A DNA stretch of 64,000 nucleotides from Tetraselmis striata (Eukaryota > Chlorophyta > Chlorodendrophyceae > Chlorodendrales > Chlorodendraceae): the NCBI GenBank assembly GCA_006384855.1, contig VCJN01001169.1:62001-126000 (forward strand), read 5' to 3'. This document shows, piece by piece, positions 32,473 to 44,000 of this stretch. The position numbers and the translations under genes are program-made. Position 1 is the first letter of the stretch. Each line of letters opens with the position of its first letter. Under the pieces are notes generated by a model. That model saw only the letters and a program-made list of their open reading frames with translations, did no database searches and was not told the origin of the DNA.

Positions 32473-33522
32473 TCAGCGACGAGCACTCGGGCAGTCCCTA
32501 CTGAAGTGTCCTTTCCTCTGGCAGCGATAGCAGGTGACGTCTGCAGCAGAAGATCGACCAGAAGGAGGCCTCTCCTCGCGACGGCTGCTCTCCCTCCGGT
32601 TGTCGCTCCCACGACGAAAAGACTCAGGCTTGCGAGAAGAGGAAGAAGGCTTGGCGCGCGAAGAAGAAGGAGAAGGTTTCTTGGCCTTGACCTTCTCCAG
32701 CGCCTTCTTCAGCTCCTTGTTGTCGGCTGAGCCCTTCTCGCCGAGAGGGTCCACAGCATCGAACTCCTTGGCGACTTCCGCGCCGTACTCGTGCTCTACA
32801 TGCAGCTTCTTGCCACGCTTGTTAATCCGAAGAGCCACAGTAGTGCACAAAGCCAGAGCCGCGGTAATCGACTTGAACAGCTCCGCAGACGAAGCTGGCG
32901 AAGAAGCAGGAAGATCGACGCCGTCCTCCACCAAGTCACGCAGAGGTTCCTCCGCCGGTGCCAAAAAGTCATAGATCTGGAAGACGTCGTCTAGGTCGCG
33001 TTGAAGGTTACGAGCATCAGCGGTGTGGCGGCGGTGAACCTTACCATCTTTGTCTAGCCATCCATCCTCAGGAGCGTTGATAGAGCGAGACGGAGCTTCC
33101 ACCGCCGGAGGTTGAGCAGGTCTCTTGCCCTTGCGGTCGTAGTCGGCGTCCCCTTCCGCAACGCGTTTCGAAGCTGAAGCTGAAGTGGACGGACCGCTCG
33201 ACGACGCGACTGCCTGCCTAAGCTCAGAGACTTCACGTTCAATACGGAGTAGAGCAGCAGACGTATCCGCTACTGCCTGTCTAGCGGCGACAAGAGCGGG
33301 AGGTTCAGCTACCCCGTCCACAGGTGGAGTGTCACCACCTAGGACAGTGAGATGGTTTTCGCGGGTAACGAGTTGCTCACGAAGAGCTCTACGAGAGTCC
33401 AGTAACTCGTTCCAAACGAGTTCAAACTTGTCCACTGCTAAAACAGAGACGAGAACGCAAGGCGACAGCACCAAAAGCGAGACAAGGAGCCACGCCCAAG
33501 ACGAACTCGCGGAGCGAGCCAT
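32473..33522 (-). CDS. Gag-like protein with CCHC zinc knuckle
   Basis: About 349 residues, starting at ATG 33522. The N terminus is hydrophobic (AWLLVSLLVLSPCVLVSVLA) and signal-anchor-like, which is unusual for a Gag. It is followed by coiled-coil-like sequence, a Lys/Ser-rich middle and a C-terminal zinc knuckle CYRCQRKGHFSRDC (CX2CX4HX4C). It is the first gene of the DIRS-like element and likely binds its RNA. Confidence 0.8.
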   Translation of the reverse strand: MARSASSSWAWLLVSLLVLSPCVLVSVLAVDKFELVWNELLDSRRALREQLVTRENHLTVLGGDTPPVDGVAEPPALVAARQAVADTSAALLRIEREVSELRQAVASSSGPSTSASASKRVAEGDADYDRKGKRPAQPPAVEAPSRSINAPEDGWLDKDGKVHRRHTADARNLQRDLDDVFQIYDFLAPAEEPLRDLVEDGVDLPASSPASSAELFKSITAALALCTTVALRINKRGKKLHVEHEYGAEVAKEFDAVDPLGEKGSADNKELKKALEKVKAKKPSPSSSRAKPSSSSRKPESFRRGSDNRRESSRREERPPSGRSSAADVTCYRCQRKGHFSRDCPSARR

Positions 33523-33613
33523 GGTGAGTGCCGGGATAAAAACACACTACAGAACGTAGAAGGAATTTGAATTTTTGTAGTCGAAGACGAAACGAAAATG
33601 TACCAGTCGTAGA

Positions 33614-33818
33614 AGACAATATAGTCGGGTGCCTTCCAACAACTGAAGGCGCCCCCGGTCCGCGGCCGCCCTTTATACTCGGTTAAAGGGCGCCGTCGGA
33701 CCGGCGCCGGCCGGTACTGGCGTACCGGGCCGGCAGGGTCGTCACTTAACCCTGACGGCGCTGCGAAAACCAGGGTTTCCTAGGTCGTTCCTCTCAAGGA
33801 AACCCTACAGTTTTTGCA
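33614..33818 (-). repeat. Split direct repeat A1 (5' end of the retrotransposon)
   Basis: About 205 bases, nearly identical to 28386-28590. On the minus strand it precedes the gag-like gene by about 90 bases, so it probably contains the promoter. Confidence 0.9.
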
Positions 33819-36800
33819 AGGGACGGCACGGGCGCGCGCAACGCACGCTCTCCGCTTCACAATCGGCGTTTGAATTATTTAATTAATTATTCCACGCCTA
33901 CCGACAGCTGCTGTTACAGCTGAAGCGTTGAGCACCAACGGGCAGCAACCGGAGCAACATCGGAGGAGGAAGAGCAAGTGACACCGGGTCAGGGTGTAGT
34001 GGGTCGCGGGGGCGTAGGAACCTCGGCTACCTTACTACAATAGTTACGAGGTCTCCAAAATCCGGGCGGCGAAGTTCCGGCGTTTTCATCGTAGAGATAG
34101 CAACAAGACTCCCGTCTCTCGTCTCCACCCCTCGCTCTTGCACCCACCACCCCTGCCCGTTCGCATCACATCTCCCAGCGCGACTCGTCCGGCAGGGGCT
34201 AAGAGGGAAACTCACCTTGAAACCCTAACATGCGGGGGTGATGCATGAGCTGCGCTGCAGTGTTGGAGTCGTAGACGGACACACCGCGATTGATTGGATG
34301 CGCCGCATGCAGAGATTCAATGGCCGGCCCGCCTTGGCCATTAATTTTGAAGATCGATCGTGTGTTGCAATTCAATGGGGTAGTGCGCTCTGATGTATTC
34401 TATATATTCCTGATTAGTTTGCGCATGTCCGTGAGCATGTACAACGTTTTGCGTGCCGGTAGGGATCATGGGACTTGCGTGGGCACCGCTCGTATTGGGA
34501 TCGCCACGCCACGCCACCCGCACTCCTCCCTCCCTCCACTCTCCCCCCTTTTTTCCTCCCCTGCCCGCCCACCTGTGCGTTGCGAATGTGAATGGGATAT
34601 TGTCTTTTTAAGGTTGAAGATGTTGGTGAGCTGCTGATCCAGCGAGATGTATATGTAGTTCTCGTTCATGATATATACTTCGGCGAGGGCAACCGATATG
34701 CGTGCGCGTGTTACTGGGTATTCCGACTACTATTTGTTAGGTAATCGCGTTGCATCGGAATGTGGGTTTTGTGTCCGATCGTCGTGTCAGGCGCGGGTAG
34801 CCGGCGCGCCCACCCGCCATGTTGACGCTGCGTCTGTGTGGGGGCCGGAGGTTGCAGTGACTCCGTGGCCACTATATTCATCATCTCAGCCTACCTACCC
34901 ACCGGCTCAAATGGGGAACCGTACCGGTGCCGCCTGCGCGAAGAGCTGGCGCAGCTCCGTGAGGGATCCCTGAGGGATTCGATCGTCTTTGCTGCGCGGG
35001 CGGGCGGGGGGGGGGGGGGGGTGGAATGTTGGTTAAAGGAAATGGGCGGCTTTGCTTCGGCGTTGGCGGTGTCTTCCCGGCGGTAGTGAAAAGATGTCGC
35101 CGCGGGACTCATCGGCGCGCGAACGCGGCACATGCCGGAGGCGCAGCTGCCGCATTCATCGCGGCCGCTTCATTGCAATGATTGCATGACCCTCCCACCG
35201 CTCCCCCCCCCCCCCTCCCCCGCCCCGCGGCCCCTTTCTCGCCCTCTGCAAGGTGCTGGACTAATAGTGGGACACCTCCGATCCCTTCCATGTCTTGGCT
35301 TCGTTCCATCTTTCCATATGGGCGCCATCTGTGAGCATGCCCGTCCACCTCCCATGCACGAACGCATGTTTGCAAGGATCATTCCTTCACTGGCCCGCGG
35401 TGACCCTCCCTCTGAATGGTCGATATGCCATTCCATGATTTCGAAGCCATTCCACGACTTGGACACCTCAAGCCCCGTTCGCGGTGCTCGCCCCTCCTGA
35501 AAATCCGCTTGCTGGGGGCGGGCCCTCGGGCAAGGGGGAAATCCGTTGACACCGGCGCAGGCCGATGTATTCAGGGAGTATGATCGCGGCGGCGCGCGAT
35601 GTAGGGGCGGTTTCCAAGCCCATGCGTCGTGGCCTATGACCGCCGCTGCAACGGCGGTCTATCCTAGGGGCGATTAACCGTCGGCGCATTGCGTTTATGG
35701 CGTGCCGGGGGGCTAGAGGGCCTCGGGATGCCGCTGTGCTGGCATCGGCACATTATGTTGATGCACGGCATAGGGTTAGGACACCGGTACGTAATAACCG
35801 CGCACCGCCGCCAGACGAGAGAGCGGCCCGTGCAGAAAGTGGTTCATGAATTCAAGAGGGGGGTAAAGGACGGGAGCTCTAGATCTTGGCGCGCTCTCTC
35901 CGTAAGGGGTTGGGTACATTCGAAGGCACGAGCGACCACCCAGTACGCGAGGCGGTATCGGGGGCACTTCATACCGAGCCGGGCGCGAAATCACTGCGTC
36001 AATGCGTCAGGGGCGCGGGGCGCTATCGGGAGCTGGTGCGCGACCCCCGCCACTTAACACAACGGGTTGCGATACTTTGTGCGGCTTGGGAGCACCGCCA
36101 CGGTACATCGCCACCCGGTAACCTCGCACTAGACGGGATTATTGGGAATATAGCATGATTGGGGGGAAGTCGTCAAGGCTCGTTAGCTTTCAAACATTAT
36201 AAGAAGATGAGGGAGATGAGGGATTACCCGGGGGGGGGGGGGGGGGGGGGGGGGCTATGTAATTCGTGATATACGCCCCGAATACCCATTTTCGCAATGC
36301 AGTGCAAGTCCTAACAACCGGCGGGGGTATGGACTAATAACAATTATATCTGCTCGCAGCAATGACTTGGCTTGGTCATAATATTAGTGCCGTAGAAAGG
36401 CAACGCGACCGTAATATGGGAAACTTTATGAGTATTCATGGGTGCCGCTCCCTATGACCGTAATAACATAGCGCATTGGCAAGCGGGTTTGTGGGGAAAT
36501 GAGGAGGGCTCCATGCAAGTCGCCAGCATGTTCGATATCGCGGGTCGTCGTCAAGCGTTTGATATACCCACTCACCTTATGACGGCGGGATAACTATTGA
36601 TTACGTTATTGATGACGGCGAGCTTTTATTCTTAAACCACGGCGCCGCAAGTAGAAGCGCGGGTCGGAACCAGGGTTGCGCTGAAGTACCCACTGAAGGT
36701 ATTCAGTTCAGGCTGAATTGAATTCAGCTGAATTCAGCTGGACAGACTTCAGCCTGAATTCAGGCCCTGAATTCAGCCCGAAGTCTGTTCAGTTCAGGTA

Positions 36801-38540
36801 TGCATGTAGTTAGACTGAATTCAAGCCTGAAGACCCCCCTTCCCTCAACAGTGGCGCAGAGCAACGGCATTTTTTGTGCGGTTGAACATATTGTTACATG
36901 TGTGACACCGACGGGACCGCCGGTATGGGACACGGACTGAATATATAGGCGCGGTAGGGAAATGGGACGAGTCACCAGCCCTACGGCGGTTAGCATCGGG
37001 GGGCGGCCGGCGGCACGCCCGCGGGGTGATGCCGTCGTCGCGTTGTTGACGGTCGTCGGTTGAGCCCCTCCCGATGACACCGGAATCCACCCTCGCCGGC
37101 GTTTACTGCACGCTCCGCGGCTGACTCCGGAGCATCCACACTCGTTGGTATCGTGAGGGAAGAGTGTATGGTTTGGTGATGCGAAAGTGGTGTGGCAGTG
37201 TGTGATGTGCGTTGCGGTTCTTCTTCCAGCATTGTGGCGTCTTGCAGCCGCCAGCCGGGAAGCATGGTCAATAGCTAGCGCCAAGGATAACATATTCCAA
37301 TCCATCATAACATATTATACGAATTCAAATCGTTTTCCACCGTCCGTACATTTATTGCAAATTGTCGCATCAACACTAGCAAAGCTACTTATAGGGGGCT
37401 ATTCAATACTATCCGCCACACATCTGGGCCATATACGGCTACGCCACATAGGACACCCTAATGGGCGGCATTGAACAATATCTCTACGGATTCGGACTAT
37501 TCACAGGTAGTCAGTCCTAAAGCCGGGCCCCACACTTAAAACTCGTATTCTAGAGGGACTTCATGTAGGGGGTATTTAGGCCACTTCCAGGAGGTATTCA
37601 TGCTGAATTGAATTCAGCTGAAGTTGGAACTCCAAACTGAAGTACCCTAAAATGCATGCCCTTCAGCGCAGCCCTGGTCGGAATTATGGCATTCGTGGCT
37701 AGATATTTGCTTTGAAACGAGACGAAGAGCACTCTTACATACGACGATCTCGTCACGGAATATGTCCAGTCCCACGCTTGCCCTCACTCCCGGCCACCAC
37801 CAGGCCTTGACATGCCTCCGACTTGCCCGGACCCTCGGCAGCCATGCCTTGAAAACCCTTGGCCGACCCCAAAGAGACCCTAAGTCGTGTGCTACAAGGT
37901 CGAATACCTGCAAGGTGTGGTAGATGGCGCAATCCCTGGCGCGTAAGTGCAGCAGTCGCTGTGATTCGCTGGCATCAATGGCGGTGCCTGACGACCTTTT
38001 AGATGGGGGGGTAACACCCTTCGCACGTCCAGCCGCGCCCGAAAGCTCACCTACATGTAATAACGCGACTATGTACTCCGAAAATAGGTATGGAGCCTGG
38101 TCTCTGTGGATGTCGGTGCTTAGCAGTTTGGTGGCCACGATAGGTAGGCGCGCCCGGGATCCGCGTGCTGACCATGTCAAAAACCTGGTTCTGCACTTAA
38201 TCGTAGTTGCCGATCAGCGGCGGGACCGCAGCGCCTCGCGCCGCGCCGGGTGTACCCCGCAGGGGTCGCACGGTGTTATTTAGGGGCCTTATGGTTCATG
38301 AACATGCTTAGGTACCGGCGCTACCGGCCCCGGCATGCCCCTTAGGGCCCCTTAGGGCCCCTAAGGGCGAAGTAGGTGCTAAATGAAACGGCGGGTTAAC
38401 CACCATGTATAAATGTGTGGCGCCGTGGTTTGAAACTACAAGCCACATATAGGAGTTGGGGGTCATATTCGTATATGTTTACCTCCATTGAAAATTATAT
38501 AGGGATAGTATCGTACGGGTTAAGACAGGTGCGGTGGCCC
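33819..38540. other. Gene-poor region, probably decayed transposon DNA
   Basis: No intact gene was recognised. Open frames such as 35689-36057, 35886-36158 and 37647-38180 have no family features I could identify. Poly-G runs occur at 34998-35021 and 36231-36254. GC content and the presence of a LINE relic just downstream suggest fragments of transposons. Confidence 0.45.
36683..37640. repeat. CTGAATTCAG-rich blocks flanking about 0.75 kb
   Basis: The block 36683-36830 is built of repeated and mutually complementary CTGAATTCAG, TTCAGCCTGAA and GACTTCAG motifs. A related block lies at 37588-37640 and shares GGTATTCA followed by GCTGAATTGAATTCAGCTGAA. They may be the ends of a foldback-type element; a clear boundary or target duplication was not found. 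Confidence 0.45.
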
Positions 38541-38554
38541 CGGGAATACTATCA

Positions 38555-39491
38555 TACCCCATATCCATAGAGCGTGGCCTCCGACAGGGGTGCCCCGCTT
38601 CCCCCATCCTATTTGAAATATCTATCAACGATATATTTCACGGGGCAGAAGATGTACTGTAGGTGGTAGGGCGGTGTGACGTATCAGGGTGTACCGACAC
38701 ATAAGCGGCAAGGCAACCACTACGAGTGCCGGCGGGTCAGTTAAACGCAGACGTCGCTGTTGGTCTAACATGCTCGTTCGAAAACCCGCATGACATGTGT
38801 TTCGCTCACTTGTTCCAATCGGCGGAGGACCACAATACGGGGTTTGGGGTCGTGAAGTGTGGGGTGGTGGCATTAGGCCGAATTTCCGACGCGGCCGCGT
38901 TACACGAACAGTCATGCCGATGGTAGCTTGAGGGCGAACGGGGTACCGGTTGTAAGTGAATTTAGATATTTGGGTACGGTCATGAATTCAGATTTAGGTA
39001 TGTGGCACGTAGTAGACAACCGCAGCACGCTCGGGCTGAGAAGGGTTAGCGCGCCATTGAGGCGCTCGATTCGGTATTGGTATTAGCCTTTGGACATGGC
39101 ATAATTCCTATTAATGTTCGTGTGTTGGTTGTTAATAGCATTGGTAATGAATAGTTCTAGCGGCGCAGCCAATAAAATCACAAACCGTACTCAATCAATG
39201 CTTGCGGTGCCTTCTTGGGATGGGTATAAAATCCCCTGGGGTTGCTACTGCACCGATGATGTGGTAACTAGATATTGCGCCAACAGAGGCTACAACCGCT
39301 GCGACACGGACTCGGGGTTTACTTAAAGCATCCAACATTTTACATTACATGTACAAAGCTATTTAGTAGAAGAACCAAGTCTGGCGCGCCCTAACGGTCA
39401 CGTGGACGTGCGGTGGTTGGATGATAGACTAGCTAAGCTAGCTAAGGCTAAGGCTAAGGCTAATAGCTAAGGCAAACGTAGGGCTAGCTGC

Positions 39492-39523
<32 letters not shown>

Positions 39524-39930
39524 CTTCCACTTGAGTGGAGGTCACTAGCCACGTACGATGCCGCTAAACTAGTAAAGGCATCGGCGTGGCCGCGTAAGGT
39601 TACGAATCGTCGGCAACAGTGTTGGCCCGTCCTAATATCACATGGGTATATATGTCCATGCGTCTTATGCATCAAACCCGTTTCCACAATACGGTCCGGG
39701 TGTCCTCGCAGGGGTTGTGGCCGGGATGCAGCACACTATGATACAAATACGCGCCCGAGTATTTCCCATCCATTGATTGCCGATTAGCCCGGATTCATGA
39801 GCGGTCCCTTGGACAATTTCATGCACGTGGCCGATATGAATCTGAGACAGTCGAACATATGTTGGTGGAGTGCCCGTGGTGGGGGTATCACCGTCATAAC
39901 TTTGGGTTGTTGATTCCACCGGAGTTTGTC
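38555..39930 (+). pseudogene. LINE-type reverse transcriptase relic
   Basis: Several frames with stops between them carry LINE landmarks in the right order. At about 38570-38655 the RT motif reads GLRQGCPASPILFEISINDI. At about 38940-39060 a palm/thumb region reads NGVPVVSEFRYLGTVMNSD. Near 39845-39885 there is a C-terminal ESETVEHMLVECPWW, as in the zf-RVT zinc-binding region. The frame is broken by a TAG after the first block, further shifts, and a 30-base poly-G run at 39494-39523. It is not functional. Confidence 0.75.
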
Positions 39931-40149
39931 ATGGGTTTCAGTATACCATTTTATTATATTATTATGGTCCGACCGGGATTTCCTGCAGTACTTTAGCCTT
40001 ACAGTGAAACGCCGGTTTCGTGTTGTGTTGAGATGTCTTGGGCCTAGTACTACCCGTACTGTGTCCGGCAGCTCCTAGCAGCTCGACATTCTCGCAACTC
40101 ACCTTCACCGGCTGTCTCTTTGTCGCCTACCTCTCCCGCAGGTGTGAAA

Positions 40150-40730
40150 CATGGCTTCCCCCAGCTCCGCCCACTCCGACAACCTGCTCCGCTAGTTCGA
40201 GGTCTCCATCGCCCCGCCGGCCAACTCCGACAAGACCTCCTACGTGGGGGAGCTCGACCGTTTGATGGCGATAGCGCCGAGGCGCAGCTCCCCGCGAACG
40301 CGGCGGAGCGCATTCTCAAAGAGGGCATCACAAAGGCCGAGGACACCGTCAAGGAGCACCTCGCCTCGGGGGGCGCCTGCGCCGCCAAGGCCATCGCTCC
40401 CCGCCCGCGGCAACCCCCGTGCCTCCCACCGCGGAGCCGGCGTTGCATGCTGCGACGCGCAAGCGGGCGACGGACAAGACATCCGTCACCTCTCTCAAGG
40501 CTCCGATAGGTATTACCGGTTCTGACTCTTTATGGGCAGACAATCGAACGGTCATCCGCGCGATGCGCGCTTACCGCGCTATGGTGCTGCATTGCGAGAT
40601 CGACGTTATATCCGTTCGACTATCCCTCTGGTGGCCGATGTCGTGAATGACATCAACGACTTTGTCGTCGATGTACCGCTAGAGGCATAGTTCTTCGTTT
40701 CCCTTACCGGTGCAACCTTCTCCTTCCTAG
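40150..40730 (+). pseudogene. Decayed ORF of unknown origin
   Basis: Frame pieces read MASPSSAHSDNLLR, a stop, FEVSIAPPANSDKTSYVG, then a frame change to AERILKEGITKAEDTVKEH, and another to ATRKRATDKTSVTSLK. The pieces are biased like coding sequence but interrupted several times. I do not recognise the protein. It lies just outside the left inverted repeat. Confidence 0.35.
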
Positions 40731-40980
40731 AGCAGCATGAAGATCTCGTTGTTACCAACATGCTCGACAAGCCGGCGACCTACCGCCGGGCGCCGGCGCC
40801 GAGCTCCAGGTCGCCCACCTGCACAACCCCCGCGTAGTCTGGTAGTTCCGTGTCGACGCCAAGTTGACGGCCGACGCATCGAAGGACCCCATCCGAAGAA
40901 AGCCGAGGCCGGTGCCAAGCCCATCGCGGAGGTCCAAGCCTCTCGGGCCCCCACGAATCCGCGCACTGGGAATGGGACAA

Positions 40981-41051
40981 GATTATAGCGTAAACGGTAG
41001 AGGCCACTATACTTCACTTATGACTCACTGAAAATGGGACAATTTACTAGC
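40981..41051 (+). repeat. Left arm of a 71-bp inverted repeat
   Basis: Reverse complement of 44758-44829 with about three mismatches. It includes GTAAACGGTAGAGGCCACTA and the inner end ATGGGACAATTTACTAGC. Confidence 0.88.
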
Positions 41052-44000
41052 TTTAAACCCTGTGCAGGTTTTTAGGGTTCGCGTGTACTGGCACAAAGTA
41101 CATGATCACTTGGTGGCGGCGGAACGAGGCAAAGGCGGCGGGTCGAGGCAGGTTCTCCGAAGGTAGGTAGGTAGGTAGGTAGGTAGGTTGCCGCGAAGTC
41201 GAGGCAGTTCTCCGCCTCCCACACCTGTCTAACAGTTCTCGTTGAAACAAGTAGGAAGTAGGGCTGCGGGGTCAGTATGGGTTCCCCATTGCGGGCTATA
41301 CACGAACTTCGCGCTGCACTTGGGGAGGTGCGGGAACTCATTCAAGATCATGAGGGAATGTTGAGTACGGAAGTTCTCGAGATGGCAACAAGTTGTATCG
41401 GGTCTGCCGTCGGGTATGCCCGTCTGCTCGCGTGGGGCAGCCTTGCGTGATGTTGCGACCTTGGAAGAGTCGTTAAGGGGGGGTGGCCTGCGCCCCCCTG
41501 CGTCTTTGGCCGAAGTAGTGGCGTCTGAAGAGGGTGCCGCAGGCAGCCCCGGTATGCAAGGCAGCGCTAAGCGTTCCGACACGGCAGTTGCAGGGGCCAC
41601 ACGGCCCACCCCAGCTGGGGCTGAGGTACAACCACACCATATCGGTCACTGGCTTCCTGCCGAAGACGGCCACACTGAATATGCCGACTACAAAGCGGTC
41701 AAGTCGGTAATCTCAGGTCTCTCTACTAATTGGCGGTTCTTGTATGCCTCGGCGGCTACAAAGGTATGCTGCCCCTCCTCAAACAATTTCCGCGTGCAGG
41801 TAGCAGTCACCTGCGGTTGAACCAACGGATACATTGCAGCAAGGCCGCCCACCTTGCGACTGGCGTCGCTTCTTTTGAGGCCGGTTGCGACTATGCGGCA
41901 GCAAGGCGAGGGGGTACGTCGCTCGTGCAGCTAGCAGTCGGGGGGATGTGGGTAGGTTGAACGCGCGATGGCGAGCGACATAAGTAGCAAGCCATAAAAA
42001 TGCAAAGGTGGACAACACCATTATGTCGCAGCAAGGCCGACCGCCTTGGCGACGTGCGTCGCTTCTTTTGAGGGCGGCTGCGACTCGTTGGCGGGGGCGA
42101 GGAGATGCGTCGCTTGTGCCAGCTTTTGCACTCGGGGGCTGTGGGTCAAATGTGCGATGGCGACATTATCATTAGCAAGCCGAAAACTGAAACAGCCCAG
42201 CATAGCCTTACCTCGCAGAAAGGCCGCCCACCTTGGCGACTCGCGGCGCCTCTTGCAAGCCGGCTGCGACTCGTCGGTAGCAAGGCGAGGTGGTGCGTCG
42301 CTCGTGCCAGCTTTTGCACTCGGGGGCTGTCGGACGAACGTGCGATGGCGACATAATTAGCAAGTCGGAAACTAACTAAAACAACCTAGCATAGCTTTAC
42401 AGCATCGCAGTAAGGTCACCCACCTTGGCGACTCCCGGCGCCTCTTGCGAGCCGGCTGCGACTCGTCGGCAGCAAGGCGAGGGGGTGCGTCGCTCGGGGG
42501 CTGTGGGTGGAACGTGCGATGGCGACAAAATTAGCAAGCCGGAAACTACAGGAGCCTATATCACATAGCCTCACATCACAGCAAGGCCGTCCACCTTGGC
42601 GACTGGCGTCGCTTCATTTGAGGCCGGCTGCGACTCGTCGGCAGCAAGGCGAGGGGGTGCGTCGCTCGGGGGCTGTTGGGTCGAACGTGCGATGGCGACA
42701 TAAGTAGCAAGCCATAAAAATGCAAAGGTGGACAACACCATTATGTCGCAGCAAGGCCGACCACCTTGGCGACGTGCGTCGCTTCTTTTGAGGCCGGCTG
42801 CGACTCGTTGGCGGGGGCGAGGAGATGCGTCGCTTGTGCCAGCTTTTGCACTCGGGGGCTGTGGGTCGAATGTGCGATGGCGACATTATCATTAGCAAGC
42901 CGAAAACTGAAACAGCCCAGCATAGCCTTACCTCGCAGAAAGGCCGCCCACCTTGGCGACTCGCGGCGCCTCTTGCAAGCCGGCTGCGACTCGTCGGTAG
43001 CAAGGCGAGGTGGTGCGTCGCTCGTGCCAGCTTTTGCACTCGGGGGCTGTCGGACGAACGTGCGATGGCGACATAATTAGCAAGTCGGAAACTAACTAAA
43101 ACAACCTAGCATAGCTTTACAGCATCGCAGTAAGGTCACCCACCTTGGCGACTCCCGGCGCCTCTTGCGAGCCGGCTGCGACTCGTCGGCAGCAAGGCGA
43201 GGGGGTGCGTCGCTCGGGGGCTGTGGGTGGAACGTGCGATGGCGACAAAATTAGCAAGCCGGAAACTACAGGAGCCTATATCCCATAGCCTCACATCACA
43301 GCAAGGCCGTCCACCTTGGCGACTAGCGTCGCTTCATTTGAGGCCGGCTGCGACTCGTCGGCAGCAAGGCGAGGGGGTGCGTCGCTCGGGGGCTGTTGGG
43401 TCGAACGTGCGATGGCGACATAAGTAGCAAGCCATAAAAATGCAAAGGTGGACAACACCATTATGTCGCAGCAAGGCCGACCACCTTGGCGACTAGCGTC
43501 GCTTCTTTTGAGGCCGGCTGCGACTCGTCGGCAGCAAGGCAAGGGGGTGCGTCGCTCGTGCTTTGCAATCGGGGGCTGTGGGTCGAACGCGCGATGGCGA
43601 CATAATTAGCAATGAAGCCGAAAACACTAGAAGCCCAGCATAGCCTTACATCGCAGCAAGGCCGCCCACCTTGGCGACTGGCGTTGCTTCTTTTGAGGCC
43701 GGCTGCAACTCGTCGGCAGCGGGGGCAGGGGGTGCGTTGCTCGTGCTAGTTTTTGGAGTCGGGGCTGTCAGTCGAACGTGTAATGGCGACATAATTAGCA
43801 AGCCGTATAAAAATGCAAAGGTGCACCACACTACCACAGCATTACATCACAGCACGGCCACAACCCCTTCCCCCCCCCCCCCCCGCCCCCCGCCCTCCAT
43901 CCCGCCTATTCCACAGCTCTTACCGTGAGCATGGTGGTTGTCGCGCCTTTACCAGCCTCCGAGCCGCTGGCATCCGGCACGCCCCCACCCCCGCCTAATG

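Larger units (their letters stand above)
27958..33818 (-). mobile_element. DIRS/PAT-type tyrosine-recombinase retrotransposon
   Basis: The minus strand reads, in order: repeat A1 (33818-33614), a gag-like ORF with a CCHC knuckle, reverse transcriptase-RNase H, tyrosine recombinase, repeat B1 (28649-28582), repeat A2 (28590-28386), about 360 bases, and repeat B2 (28025-27958). Separate A and B direct repeats with the order A1-genes-B1A2-B2 are the split direct repeats known for PAT and Ngaro elements, which integrate by a recombinase and not a DDE integrase. A1 and A2 are nearly identical, so the insertion should be recent. No DDE integrase or aspartic protease was seen. Confidence 0.88.

Noticed and set aside
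35689-36158. Candidate gene at 35.7-36.2 kb
   Set aside because: Overlapping Arg-rich frames on both strands without motifs, splice pattern or a family I recognise.
39420-39475. GCTAAG repeats as a telomeric tract
   Set aside because: Only a few imperfect units inside a decayed transposon; not the TTTAGGG type expected in green plants.
41160-41189. Possible telomere-like or CRISPR-like short repeat
   Set aside because: It is a simple AGGT microsatellite. There are no spacers and no telomeric unit.
42046-43080. Repeated frames (60-104 codons) in the satellite as a tandem gene family
   Set aside because: They arise because the 720-bp unit repeats. They have no domain, and the other strand has equally long frames.
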